Shown here piece by piece: positions 54,412 to 63,293 of a stretch of 64,000 nt of DNA. The notes beneath the pieces were generated by a model. It did no database searches, was not told the origin of the DNA, and saw nothing but the letters and a program-made list of their open reading frames with translations. Location of the stretch: contig NZ_JACXXN010000029.1 of assembly GCF_014904695.1 (NCBI RefSeq), positions 1-64,000 of the forward strand, in the 5' to 3' direction. Positions within the stretch are counted from its first letter, which is position 1. The number at the start of each line of letters is the position of its first letter. The translations under genes were made by a program, and so were the position numbers. The stretch is from Nostoc sp. MG11 (GTDB lineage: Bacteria > Cyanobacteriota > Cyanobacteriia > Cyanobacteriales > Nostocaceae).

Positions 54412-54816
54412 ATGAAGATTAGCCCCTGTAATGCTGATGAACGCTGGTCACTGGGTTATCGGGTTTATGAAGAGGGTACTTTTACCAACGCTGATGACTT
54501 AAAAATTCTCCTCAATAGAATGATAGATGTTCATATGCCACTCACCCTCAGACCCAATGAGCGCATTAGTTTTCGTCGGGATTTGAAATATGAAACTTTA
54601 CCAGATGGGTTTCAACTCTCGACAAGATTTCACAGACACAAATTTCGGAATGCTCCCAACATCAAACAGCTAGGAGAGGTCATCTACAAGGGAAACAAGA
54701 CGGCACAAGAGATTGCTTCGTTGTTTAATGTATTTGGCATTCCGTCGGATACCACACATGATTCTCTAAATTTGATGTTTAAGCACGGGGTTTTAGACGA
54801 AGAGCCGAAACTATAG
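54412..54816 (+). CDS. Unknown 134-residue protein with winged-helix-like C-terminus
   Basis: The frame starts at ATG 54412, overlapping the abortive ATGCATG of the duplicated precursor start. I recognise no family. The first half is mixed (DERWSLGYRVYEEG, NRMIDVHMPLTLRPNERI). The second half reads ETLPDGFQLSTRFHRHKF, then IKQLGEVIYKGNKTAQEIAS and THDSLNLMFKHGVLDEE. This strand-strand-helix-helix-helix order with KTAQEIA and a GVLDE end resembles PqqD-like RiPP recognition domains or the winged helix at the end of JmjC-type oxygenases. It may be the C-terminal piece of a larger enzyme. Its promoter ties it to the precursor. Confidence 0.5.
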   Translation: MKISPCNADERWSLGYRVYEEGTFTNADDLKILLNRMIDVHMPLTLRPNERISFRRDLKYETLPDGFQLSTRFHRHKFRNAPNIKQLGEVIYKGNKTAQEIASLFNVFGIPSDTTHDSLNLMFKHGVLDEEPKL

Positions 54817-54914
54817 AAATTTTCATTCATAGGTTCGCACTGCTCTGGTTGTTCAAGAAAACCCAACCAACTTTAATGCTGGGATTACCCCACACTTCAA
54901 GATTCATAAGCACC

Positions 54915-56168
54915 ATGAGATATTTGAGACTCGTCCGAAGAATCGTTACGTCAGGAGTGATTGCGACGACCGCTGCACTTGGGAGCTTTGTTGCTGAAGT
55001 TCAGGCGGCTACATTCACCTTGCCGATTGAAGCAGCAGCCAAAGCGACAGGGGTTGATGTTTTGCGAGACCTCTACGGTTTAGATGGCACCGGAATCACT
55101 ATTGGTGTGATATCTGATAGCTTTGCCACAGCAAAGACTTTTGACACCTCTGGCAAACCGGATACCTATGCGACCAACATAGTCGATGGCTACTTACCAT
55201 CTGGCGTTAAGGTGCTAAAGGACTTTTCTGAGCCTGGTAGTACGGATGAGGGTCGTGCCATAGCGCAGCTCATTCATGCTGTGGCTCCGAAGGCTAACTT
55301 GGTATTTCACACAGGTTTGGGCGGTGCGGATGTCTTTGGTCAGGGCATTCAGACTTTAGCAACTGCTGGGGCAGATATCATCGTGGATGATGTCGGTTAT
55401 AATCCCCAAGATATGCCTGATGTACCTTTAGACTTCCTGGATCTGGAGCCTCCGAATGGAGCTATTAACCAAGCAATTGACACAGTATTCAATCAGGGGG
55501 TTTCTTACTTCACTGACGCTGGTAATGATTTTCCCGATTTTCCAATATACGGACACGCGAATAATCCAAATGCGCTGAGTGTTGGAGCAGTGTACTACGG
55601 GAACGCGGAATCCTACTCAAACCGTCCGTACGGTGTTGTTGTAGAGCAGGGACAAGTGGAACCTTTTTCTTCGGAAGGCAACCCAGATTTCCTGAAGCCT
55701 GATGTTGTGGCTCCCGACGCGCTGCCGATTTCCTTCGGCTTGGGTGGTGAAGACGCTCCTCGTATTGCCAACCCCGGCTTCTTCGACTTTTTCGGTACCT
55801 CTGCATCGGCTCCGTACGCGGCTGCGGTGGCAGCACTGTTACTACAGGCAGACCCAAACGCAACACCCACTGAGATATATAACGCACTGAGAGATACGGC
55901 TGAAAGCCCTTTGCCAGGTTTTGACTCCAGACTTGGCTTTGGTTTAATTCAGGGAGACAAAGCGATCGCAGCGCTAGGTGTGCAACCAAAACCAGTCCCC
56001 GAACCTTCTACAGCCTCCGCCTTTCTGTGTACCACCATTATGATTGTGGGTCTGACCCTAAAACGCGCTAAACAGAGGTCTAAGAAGAAAGCTCAGCCCA
56101 GTGAGAGCCTTATCCTAGTTCATTCAGGAGTTACACAGTTGCCTGATCAGCCCTTACCCGAAGCTTAA
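54915..56168 (+). CDS. Subtilase-like (S8) exported protein with PEP-CTERM anchor
   Basis: From ATG 54915 (earlier starts at 54849 TTG and 54876 ATG exist) the product is 417 residues. A signal peptide ends near EVQAATF. The subtilisin fold shows VISDSF (Asp), DAGNDFP (oxyanion Asn) and FGTSASAPYAAAVAALLLQ (Ser). At the place of the catalytic HGTH there is DEGRAIAQL, so the His is missing or replaced by Glu. A PEP-CTERM sorting signal follows: VPEPSTA, a membrane helix and KRAKQRSKKK, plus an unusual 27-residue tail. It is exported and probably anchored by an exosortase. A link with the peptide locus is likely only by position. Confidence 0.78.
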   Translation: MRYLRLVRRIVTSGVIATTAALGSFVAEVQAATFTLPIEAAAKATGVDVLRDLYGLDGTGITIGVISDSFATAKTFDTSGKPDTYATNIVDGYLPSGVKVLKDFSEPGSTDEGRAIAQLIHAVAPKANLVFHTGLGGADVFGQGIQTLATAGADIIVDDVGYNPQDMPDVPLDFLDLEPPNGAINQAIDTVFNQGVSYFTDAGNDFPDFPIYGHANNPNALSVGAVYYGNAESYSNRPYGVVVEQGQVEPFSSEGNPDFLKPDVVAPDALPISFGLGGEDAPRIANPGFFDFFGTSASAPYAAAVAALLLQADPNATPTEIYNALRDTAESPLPGFDSRLGFGLIQGDKAIAALGVQPKPVPEPSTASAFLCTTIMIVGLTLKRAKQRSKKKAQPSESLILVHSGVTQLPDQPLPEA

Positions 56169-56205
56169 AAGCGCTACTACTCTAACAAATCCTGTCACTT
56201 TTTCT

Positions 56206-56238
56206 TAAAGCTGCTTGAAAAGCGTCTATGCAGCTTTA
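56206..56238. terminator. Hairpin after the subtilase gene
   Basis: TAAAGCTGC / GCAGCTTTA form a 9-bp stem with a 15-nt loop 38 bp past the stop; CTTTTTT occurs 20 bp later. The remaining part of 56169-56523, between convergent genes, shows nothing that I recognise. Confidence 0.45.
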
Positions 56239-56523
56239 AAACCCAAGAGTGTAGGCTCCTTTTTTGTAATCACGAGTTGACTTATTGGACTTATTTTGTC
56301 AGTTTTGTGCAGTGATCAAAATTAATCAAATTATTAAAAATCTAGTTGATAGTAATTTTCACTAGTATTCAATATAGCTCTTATGGGCTAGTCCAGACAG
56401 CCTGCCCTTAATTTATGGACGGGTGAAACGCACGCATCACAAGAAAATCACACCCTGTAATGCATTTAATTGAAAACTACTACAGGATGCGATCGCAAAT
56501 CATGTCTTTCATCCACAGTCGAT

Positions 56524-57327
56524 CTAATTAGTGCTAGCTTCAATGCGCTGCGCCTTGCGCCAGACTTGAGGAGTCATTCCAAAGCTGATGCGAAACTGGC
56601 GAAAGAAACATCCCGCATAGCGATAGCCCACTGCCTCGGCAATTTGTTCGATTGACTGGTTAGTTTCTAAAAGTAAGGAACACGCTGCTGCCATCCGGCG
56701 CTTGACAATCCATTGATGCACAGTCTCTCCTGTTTGGCGTCGTATTAGGTCAGTTAAGTAAGCTGCCGAATAACCAACAGCCTGAGCTACGTCAGATAAG
56801 CCCATCGGTTGATGATAATTTGCCTCTATAAACTGCAAGACCTGACTCAGAAGAGGGTCAGAAAGCAACAGCGAGTGAGCGTCTATCGATTTTGCAGTCT
56901 CAGAAATCTGTAGCTTAGGAACTTGTTGGGACTCAGTAGCGTACCACTGTTTTTGGGCTGCTTGTTTTTCTAGTCGAGCTGCGATCGCTCTCAACAGTTC
57001 TTCTACTGTAGAGGGTTGGCTAAGATAGTCCTCTTCTTCTAATTGCGTCCCTGAACGAATCTCAGTCTTGGTATTCTTGGCAGTGAGAAAGCTGATAGCA
57101 ATAACACCATCAGCAGTGGCATCTAAAGCTGCCTGAAGCAAAGAAAGAGACTTTTCTAGTTCTGTTTGTGTCCGCTGATGCAAAGTTTTTTCAGAGCATA
57201 ATTGCTTATTAGTATCATTTAACTTAACCAAAAGCTCTTGCACTTTTAACTCTAGTGCTGCATTAGTTCTCTGTAGAGCTAATAAAGTTTGCTGGCGATC
57301 ATCGCTAATCTGGTTGCTAGAAACCAT
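56524..57327 (-). CDS. AraC-type regulator with coiled-coil N-terminus
   Basis: The 267-residue protein has a long N-terminal coiled coil (residues 8-70) and a short linker. The AraC double HTH follows: LSDVAQAVGYSAAYLTDLIR (first helix-turn-helix) and SIEQIAEAVGYRYAGCFFRQ (second), ending FRISFGMTPQVWRK. There is no recognised ligand domain, though the middle part (residues 70-150) has the weak look of a degenerate receiver or PAS linker. It could control the peptide locus or the divergent operon at 58349. Confidence 0.83.
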   Translation of the reverse strand: MVSSNQISDDRQQTLLALQRTNAALELKVQELLVKLNDTNKQLCSEKTLHQRTQTELEKSLSLLQAALDATADGVIAISFLTAKNTKTEIRSGTQLEEEDYLSQPSTVEELLRAIAARLEKQAAQKQWYATESQQVPKLQISETAKSIDAHSLLLSDPLLSQVLQFIEANYHQPMGLSDVAQAVGYSAAYLTDLIRRQTGETVHQWIVKRRMAAACSLLLETNQSIEQIAEAVGYRYAGCFFRQFRISFGMTPQVWRKAQRIEASTN

Positions 57328-58348
57328 CGTTCAACTCCCTACAATTATTGAATGAGCTTTGAAAGTTCAGTCTCTATCCCAAAAGTGTTAGTACAGTTCT
57401 GCGTAAATAAACTGGCCATTCCAAACCGTGAAAAAACTTACAGCACTGTCTCCTTTTAACTTTTGATTTCCAAGGCAACGGTACTAGTAGCATTATTCAA
57501 TTAACGTGACTATCACCAAACTTTCTCTGTCATTGCCGCCTCCGGCAAAGTTATGAAAAGTATTTAAACGTTGAAACGGCTTCTTGGGGTGTAAAAGCTG
57601 CTCAGTATATTGGCTCAAGTTTTTAATTTGTTTTGGTCAATTTCTGCCGTATTATCTAGCGAACTAATCACTAACCTATGCATTACTTACGTTTCTCTGG
57701 TGAATTTCAAAAAAAATCTTGGCTTACTCACTCAATATCTACTGCGAGACTGCTGGTTTTCATAACGATATTCATAAAGTAAAACTTTCATAATATTAAG
57801 TTATTGATTAAATGATTATTTTCTGCTTCTATAACCAAAATACCTACTCTTATCAAAATCATTTCGATTGATTGTATGTTATTTAACAAATGCAGATTAA
57901 TTTAGTTGCTACTACTGCTTTAACTAACCTTCTACTTAATAAATCGGAATAAAACTGAAAATTAGGAAAACTATAGAAAAAGCCAAGTTGATGCCGAATT
58001 TTCAAAACTTTTTCAAAATTAAGCCTCTAATTCTATATCAGGGAAAGATTGGCGAACTATGAAAAACGCAATGCTTTATGCTTTAATCAATTCGCCTTAG
58101 ATAAACTCTCTTATCCACTCTTACGTGGTATCTAAGCTAACGTTTAGTAAATTATTACACCTTCATGCTGAACCAAAGTGATTACAGTATAGGTTTACAA
58201 CAAACCGATGGAGGGTATAAAAAAATTTTCTTGCTAAAGTTTTCATAATTTTTTGATTGCTGACTGATATAAGAGTAAGGTCAAATAAAGCGGTGCTTAT
58301 GATTCCGCTGTTGTCTCGTGTCTACCATACTTTTTTGTTAAAACTTTT
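57328..58348. other. Long gap between divergent genes
   Basis: About 1 kb of AT-rich DNA separates the AraC-type gene and the sigma-like gene. I see no supported gene or RNA. At 57505-57620 the plus strand reads, in two frames, RDYHQTFSVIAASGKVM and QSYEKYLNVETASWGVKAAQ, which may be a decayed gene end. Promoters for both divergent genes must be here; none is clear enough to name. Confidence 0.4.
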
Positions 58349-59101
58349 ATGGACGATCAGGATGAACGCCTGCGCCAATTGATTGCAACAGTTTGTCAAC
58401 ATCCAGATGGCAGTCGAGAATGGCGAAAAGCTATGAGTCGGCTTCTGATTTTAATTCAGGGACTACCAGAATTTAAAAAATACTCAAGCATAGATTGTCC
58501 TGATCACTTTTTAGATGCCTTAAACCAAAGTTTAGAGTGGTTCAGCCACAATATCAGAAACTTTCAGCCGCGTACATCTTCAGTGCGATCTGATTTAGTA
58601 AAATGGTTGAAAAGTTATCTTTACTGGCGCATCAAAGATTTAAATTCACGATCTTCGTGTCAAGGAAAAAGATTTCATTTTTCCTTGGATGAAAGTATTT
58701 TAGATGCGGATGTAGAGATAACAACTTGGTTAGAACGAGTATCAGAACAAAGACAACTATTAGGGACACCATCTAACCCTTATGTTCTAAGTGGACTAGA
58801 AATTTATTTAGAACAGTTGCAACAGCATTCACAACAGTGCTTAGTAGTCAACCTAGCACATTACATCGAGCAAGACCCAGACAAGCAATTACGAAACTGT
58901 TATCCTCGCAAACATCCCGAATGCAACTGTCAAGTACTAAGCCAAAGGTTACTATTCATTTTCAAGAACCCACCAGATACACTCGCTGATATTGCTCGCG
59001 AGTGTCAAATCAATTACCAAACTCTGGTATCCCATTGGAAATTAAAATCAATACCGCTCCTGCAAGAAATTGCTATTAAATTCGGATATCAATCTAATTG
59101 A
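58349..59101 (+). CDS. Sigma-70-like protein of DUF1822/CHASE2 operons
   Basis: The 250-residue protein resembles the sigma-factor-like proteins that lead DUF1822/CHASE2 operons in cyanobacteria. It has a region-2-like helical part (SVRSDLVKWLKSYLYWRIKD) and a late HTH-like part (DTLADIARECQINYQTLVSH). It is short of a clear region 4, so it may be an atypical sigma or an anti-sigma partner. The stop overlaps the downstream start region by a few bases, so it is co-translated with DUF1822. Confidence 0.75.
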   Translation: MDDQDERLRQLIATVCQHPDGSREWRKAMSRLLILIQGLPEFKKYSSIDCPDHFLDALNQSLEWFSHNIRNFQPRTSSVRSDLVKWLKSYLYWRIKDLNSRSSCQGKRFHFSLDESILDADVEITTWLERVSEQRQLLGTPSNPYVLSGLEIYLEQLQQHSQQCLVVNLAHYIEQDPDKQLRNCYPRKHPECNCQVLSQRLLFIFKNPPDTLADIARECQINYQTLVSHWKLKSIPLLQEIAIKFGYQSN

Positions 59102-59106
59102 CAGCT

Positions 59107-60066
59107 ATGAGTAGCACAGAAACGCTTTGTATAAAAATTCCACTTGGGCAAGAAGCCCATGCCATTGCTCGCCAGTTTGCTGTTGAACAAACTACACCCC
59201 AAAAAGGGAAACAAACATATTTGAATACACTAGCAGTTTATGCTGTTTGCAGTTATTTGAAATGGTTGCAGATTGATACTGCTCTAGAAAAAGGTGATAG
59301 TTGGCATCCTCTTAAACGAGCTTTATTTGATGTTGCCGATTTAGTTCTTCCCAACATTGGTAAGTTAGAGTGTCGTCCCGTTCAACCTGGAGAAACGGCA
59401 ATTTCTTTACCCCCTGAAGTGATGGAAAATAGGATTGGTTATGTGGCTGTCCAGTTTAGCGAATGCCTAAATGAAGTGAAGTTGCTGGGATTTGTTAGAA
59501 CAGTTACTATTTCTTCTGCTTCAGAGCAAATACCAATAGCAAGTCTAAAACCCCTTAATTTCCTTTTCGACTACATTCCCGATACTGTTGCTCATCCTAC
59601 ACTCAATACTAGCCAGATACGGGTGAACTTAAACCAATGGTTCGAGAATTTGTTTGAAAGTAGTTGGATGCCTCTAGAACAAATTTTCGGCAGTAGAAAT
59701 GAGAAAAAGTTTGCTTTAAGAACTGTTTCATCTTTTAGCAAAGCTAGTGTGGCACGAACAAAAATAATTGATTTGGGACTACAAGTAGGAAGTCAATCAG
59801 TAGCGTTATTAGTAGCGATCGCACCTTATTCTGAGCATAAAGTAGAAATACTAGTACAACTACACCCAGTGTATGAAAAAGGTTTTTTGCCATCTAACCT
59901 TAGACTGAATTTACTATTAGAATCAGGAGAAATTATTCAAAATGTTGTATCGCGAAGCAATGATAACTATATTCAATTAAAACGATTTCGAGGGTATTCT
60001 GGAGAAGGCTTTAATATCCAAGTGTCTGATGGGAATTTCACAATCAAGGAGACTTTTGTGATCTGA
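59107..60066 (+). CDS. DUF1822 family protein
   Basis: The protein (319 residues from ATG 59107; the possible TTG 59098 is less likely) fits DUF1822: KIPLGQEAHAIARQFAVEQT at the start, KGKQTYLNTLAVYAVCSYLK, and an end with LLLESGEIIQNVVSRSND. The function is unknown. DUF1822 genes are almost always found next to a sigma-like gene and a CHASE2 gene, as here. The gap to the next gene is 20 bp. Confidence 0.8.
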   Translation: MSSTETLCIKIPLGQEAHAIARQFAVEQTTPQKGKQTYLNTLAVYAVCSYLKWLQIDTALEKGDSWHPLKRALFDVADLVLPNIGKLECRPVQPGETAISLPPEVMENRIGYVAVQFSECLNEVKLLGFVRTVTISSASEQIPIASLKPLNFLFDYIPDTVAHPTLNTSQIRVNLNQWFENLFESSWMPLEQIFGSRNEKKFALRTVSSFSKASVARTKIIDLGLQVGSQSVALLVAIAPYSEHKVEILVQLHPVYEKGFLPSNLRLNLLLESGEIIQNVVSRSNDNYIQLKRFRGYSGEGFNIQVSDGNFTIKETFVI

Positions 60067-60086
60067 CGCTTTTTTGTCGGAGGGTA

Positions 60087-62447
60087 ATGAGTAAGTTAGT
60101 TGTCTGGAATTTGGGTACAGGAGACTTACACAAAGGCTTTCCTGATGTCATAGTTCAACTCGGATTACCAAATGATCCGCGTGCGATGGAATTTCGCGGT
60201 AGTTTACCAGCAGCGCCAGAAATCCCTCAGCTTTATCGATATTGGCAAATACTATACTCGGCTCTCTATCGCCATTATGGTTGGTCTGTACGTCTCGAAA
60301 TCGAAGATGCTGATGTCACAAATTTTTCGGAAGTTGAATTTAACGATTTATGCCAGCAATTATCATCTAGAATTAATATTTGGCTCAACTGTGAGCAGTT
60401 TCGCAAAATAGACCAAAAATTACGCACGCAATTAAATCCAAACGAAGAAATTTGCTTTATGATTGCAACTCGTGATAATTTATTGCGGCGTCTACCTTGG
60501 CATTTATGGAACTTTTTTGAGGATTATCCAAATGCCGAAGTAGCATTTAGTCCTTTAGAACCACAACGACCAAATAAAGTATATACTAAAGAAAAGAAAG
60601 TTAAAATATTAGCCATTTTTGGTACTAGTAAAGGAATCGATATTAGTAAAGATAAGCGATTCCTAGAAAAATTATCAACCCAAGCTAAAATAAGTTTTTT
60701 AGTTGAACCACAACGAAAGCAATTAAGTAACAAACTTTGGGAAAAAGGTTGGAGTATTCTATTTTTTGCTGGACATAGTTATAGTCAAGAAAAAGGAGTT
60801 TTGCAACTTAATAAAACTACGACAATTACGCTGGATAAATTAAAACATGGACTCAAGAAGGCAATTGAGAATGGATTACGCTTAGCAATTTTCAATTCCT
60901 GCGATGGCTTAGGTTTAGCAGAAGCGTTAGAAGATTTACACATTCCTCAAGTCATTGTTATGCGCGAACCAGTCCCAGACTTGGTAGCACAGGAATTTTT
61001 AAAACATTTTTTAACAGAATTCTCTAGTGGGCAATCTTTATACTCTGCACTACGCGAGGCGCGAAAAAGGCTAGAAGGAATAGAAGATGAATATCCTTGT
61101 GCAACGTGGTTACCAGTAATTTGCCAGAATCCTTTAGAAGCACCAATGACTTGGCAGTTGCACCGAAAGATGCTTACCACCAAGAGTGTTTTGGCAATAT
61201 TGCTGACAAGCTTGTTGGTGACAAGTTTGGTCATGGGGGTGCGGTATTGGGGTTGTCTGCAAACCTCGGAATTACAGGCTTTTGACCATTTTATGCAGTT
61301 GCGATCGCAACTCGTCACAGAAAAACCTGACGAGCGGATTTTAATTATCACTATTGATGAAGCAGATATTCAGTACCAAATTAATAAGGGAATGCAAATG
61401 CGATGGTCATTATCTGACCAAGCCCTTGCTCAACTATTAGATAAATTAAATAAGTACCAACCACGAACTATTGGTTTAGATATTTATCGTGATGGTGCTG
61501 TAGATCCAAAATATCCAAATTTAGCTACTCGTTTTGGGCAGGATAACCGTCTATTTTTTGTGTGCAAAGTTGCTACAACTGATGAGGATGGTGATAGTAA
61601 TGGGATTCCGCCACCTGATGGAGTTTCAACAAAACGCTTGAGCTTTAGTGATTTTGTTGCAGATGATGAAGATATTGCTCGTCGCCATCTTTTACATTTG
61701 ACTGCTCCCCTAAAATCTTCCTGTACCACAGAATACGCTTTTAATTTACAACTAGCACTTCATTATTTAGATAAAGAAGGCAAAATATCAAATGTGACAA
61801 AAGAAGGCTATTTGCAGATTGGTGATGTTGTGTTTGAGCAATTAAATGAACACACTAGCGGTTATCAAAAAATAGATGCATCTGGTTATCAAATACTGTT
61901 GAATTATCGTTCTCTCTACTCTGTTGAAAAAATTGCTGAGCAAATTAGTTTGAGAGATGTGTTAGATGAAAAAATACCATTAGAATCAGTCCAATCACTT
62001 AGAGATCGGGTTGTTATTATTGGTCTTTCTGCCCCCACCAATACGAACGATTATTGGAAAACACCATTCAGCACTACTGCAAAATCAAAGCAAAACCAGA
62101 TACCAGGAGTGTTGGTACAGGCACAGATGCTAAGTCAAATCCTGAGCGCAGTTTTAGACCGCAGACCTTTGTTGTGGTGGTGGTCTGGATGGATGGAAGC
62201 ACTTTGGGTATGGGGATGGTCATTCATAGGAGGTATTACAGCATGGTATTATTCAAAACCGCTGCACCTTGGATTAGCGTTGGTAGTAACACTTTTAACA
62301 CTGTTTGGATTATGTTTTAGCATTTTTACACTCGCTGGATGGATACCACTCATTCCCTCAGCATTAGCGTTGCTAGCTACCCAAGTAGCGGTAATTTCAT
62401 GGTTTAGACGTTTCCATCTTGGCAAGAGAAAACAATTGAATTTTTGA
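60087..62447 (+). CDS. CHAT-CHASE2 membrane protein
   Basis: The 786-residue protein has an N-terminal CHAT (caspase-like) domain of about 350 residues with the His-Cys dyad in LFFAGHSYSQ and IFNSCDGLGLAEAL. A membrane helix follows (SVLAILLTSLLVTSLVMGVRY, written in part), then an extracytoplasmic CHASE2 domain (ERILIITIDEADIQYQ, PRTIGLDIYRD, RVVIIGLSAPTNTNDYWKTP) and two or three C-terminal helices. CHASE2 senses an external signal; a CHAT protease may pass it on by cleavage. A GGAGG site precedes the ATG. Confidence 0.85.
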   Translation: MSKLVVWNLGTGDLHKGFPDVIVQLGLPNDPRAMEFRGSLPAAPEIPQLYRYWQILYSALYRHYGWSVRLEIEDADVTNFSEVEFNDLCQQLSSRINIWLNCEQFRKIDQKLRTQLNPNEEICFMIATRDNLLRRLPWHLWNFFEDYPNAEVAFSPLEPQRPNKVYTKEKKVKILAIFGTSKGIDISKDKRFLEKLSTQAKISFLVEPQRKQLSNKLWEKGWSILFFAGHSYSQEKGVLQLNKTTTITLDKLKHGLKKAIENGLRLAIFNSCDGLGLAEALEDLHIPQVIVMREPVPDLVAQEFLKHFLTEFSSGQSLYSALREARKRLEGIEDEYPCATWLPVICQNPLEAPMTWQLHRKMLTTKSVLAILLTSLLVTSLVMGVRYWGCLQTSELQAFDHFMQLRSQLVTEKPDERILIITIDEADIQYQINKGMQMRWSLSDQALAQLLDKLNKYQPRTIGLDIYRDGAVDPKYPNLATRFGQDNRLFFVCKVATTDEDGDSNGIPPPDGVSTKRLSFSDFVADDEDIARRHLLHLTAPLKSSCTTEYAFNLQLALHYLDKEGKISNVTKEGYLQIGDVVFEQLNEHTSGYQKIDASGYQILLNYRSLYSVEKIAEQISLRDVLDEKIPLESVQSLRDRVVIIGLSAPTNTNDYWKTPFSTTAKSKQNQIPGVLVQAQMLSQILSAVLDRRPLLWWWSGWMEALWVWGWSFIGGITAWYYSKPLHLGLALVVTLLTLFGLCFSIFTLAGWIPLIPSALALLATQVAVISWFRRFHLGKRKQLNF

Positions 62448-62449
62448 TC

Positions 62450-63277
62450 ATGATTAAAAAAAAGCTACTTTACCAACCAATTCAACGTGCTTGCATAATT
62501 CCTTTGCTATTTATTAGTTTGATAAGTTACTTGCAATCAGTACAGGCACAGCCTCCTAATTCGATTCAAAACACTGTTAAAAATTCGCCCTTCCAGTCTT
62601 TTAAGCAACCGAAATTACCTAGAAAGGGCGCACCTACAGGTCGGCGTAGAGCCGGGGCTGGGCGTAATCCTGAGTGTCCTAGCTCTCTCACACGTCTTAC
62701 TGCTTTAGTACCTGGTGATGGAGGGGAATCAGTCTTGGCATCAACAGTTGCAGAACATCCAACTTTTTGGTTTTATGTTCCTGAACTACCTGAAACCGTG
62801 CGTTCGGCAGAATTCGTGTTACAAGTGCTAGATGGCCAAGATGTGCAGAATGTCTATCGAACACCTCTTACTCTGCCTGGAAAACCTGGTGTTATTAGCA
62901 TTACTTTGCCACCACAACCACAATACTCCTTAAAAGCAGATAAAAAATATAATTGGTACTTTCATATTTATTGCGGCGATCCGCAAAAAACATCTGACAA
63001 TTTTTATGTAGATGGTTTTTTGCAAAGAGAGGTGCTGACTCAGGCTCTTGATAGTCAGTTGAAGGCAGTAAAACCAAGGGAGTACATTGCCTATAGTGCT
63101 AATCAGATTTGGCATGATGCCCTAACTAATTTAGGTCAACTGCGCCGCACTAATCCGCAGGATGCAACTGTTAATAAAGATTGGGTTGACTTATTAAATG
63201 CAGTTGGCTTGCAAGACCTTGCCAAAGAGCCAATTGTACAGCATTACAACTTGGAAAACTTACAAAATCAAGACTAG
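62450..63277 (+). CDS. DUF928 family exported protein
   Basis: The protein (275 residues from ATG 62450) has a signal peptide (IIPLLFISLISYLQSVQAQP) and the DUF928 core: RRRAGAGRNPECPSSLTRLT, PTFWFYVPELPETVRSAEFV and YNWYFHIYCGDPQKTSDNFY. It is a periplasmic or surface protein of unknown function that accompanies CHASE2 and haemagglutinin-type genes. Its start overlaps the end of the CHASE2 gene region by a few bases. Confidence 0.82.
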   Translation: MIKKKLLYQPIQRACIIPLLFISLISYLQSVQAQPPNSIQNTVKNSPFQSFKQPKLPRKGAPTGRRRAGAGRNPECPSSLTRLTALVPGDGGESVLASTVAEHPTFWFYVPELPETVRSAEFVLQVLDGQDVQNVYRTPLTLPGKPGVISITLPPQPQYSLKADKKYNWYFHIYCGDPQKTSDNFYVDGFLQREVLTQALDSQLKAVKPREYIAYSANQIWHDALTNLGQLRRTNPQDATVNKDWVDLLNAVGLQDLAKEPIVQHYNLENLQNQD

Positions 63278-63293
63278 TAACACAGTGGGTGCT

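Noticed and set aside
55510-55989. 159-codon minus-strand frame
   Set aside because: It lies inside the subtilase gene and is a shadow of its strong codon bias.
57505-57620. Possible gene end in the 1-kb gap
   Set aside because: Two short frames look protein-like but no family could be named, so I mention them only in the gap entry.
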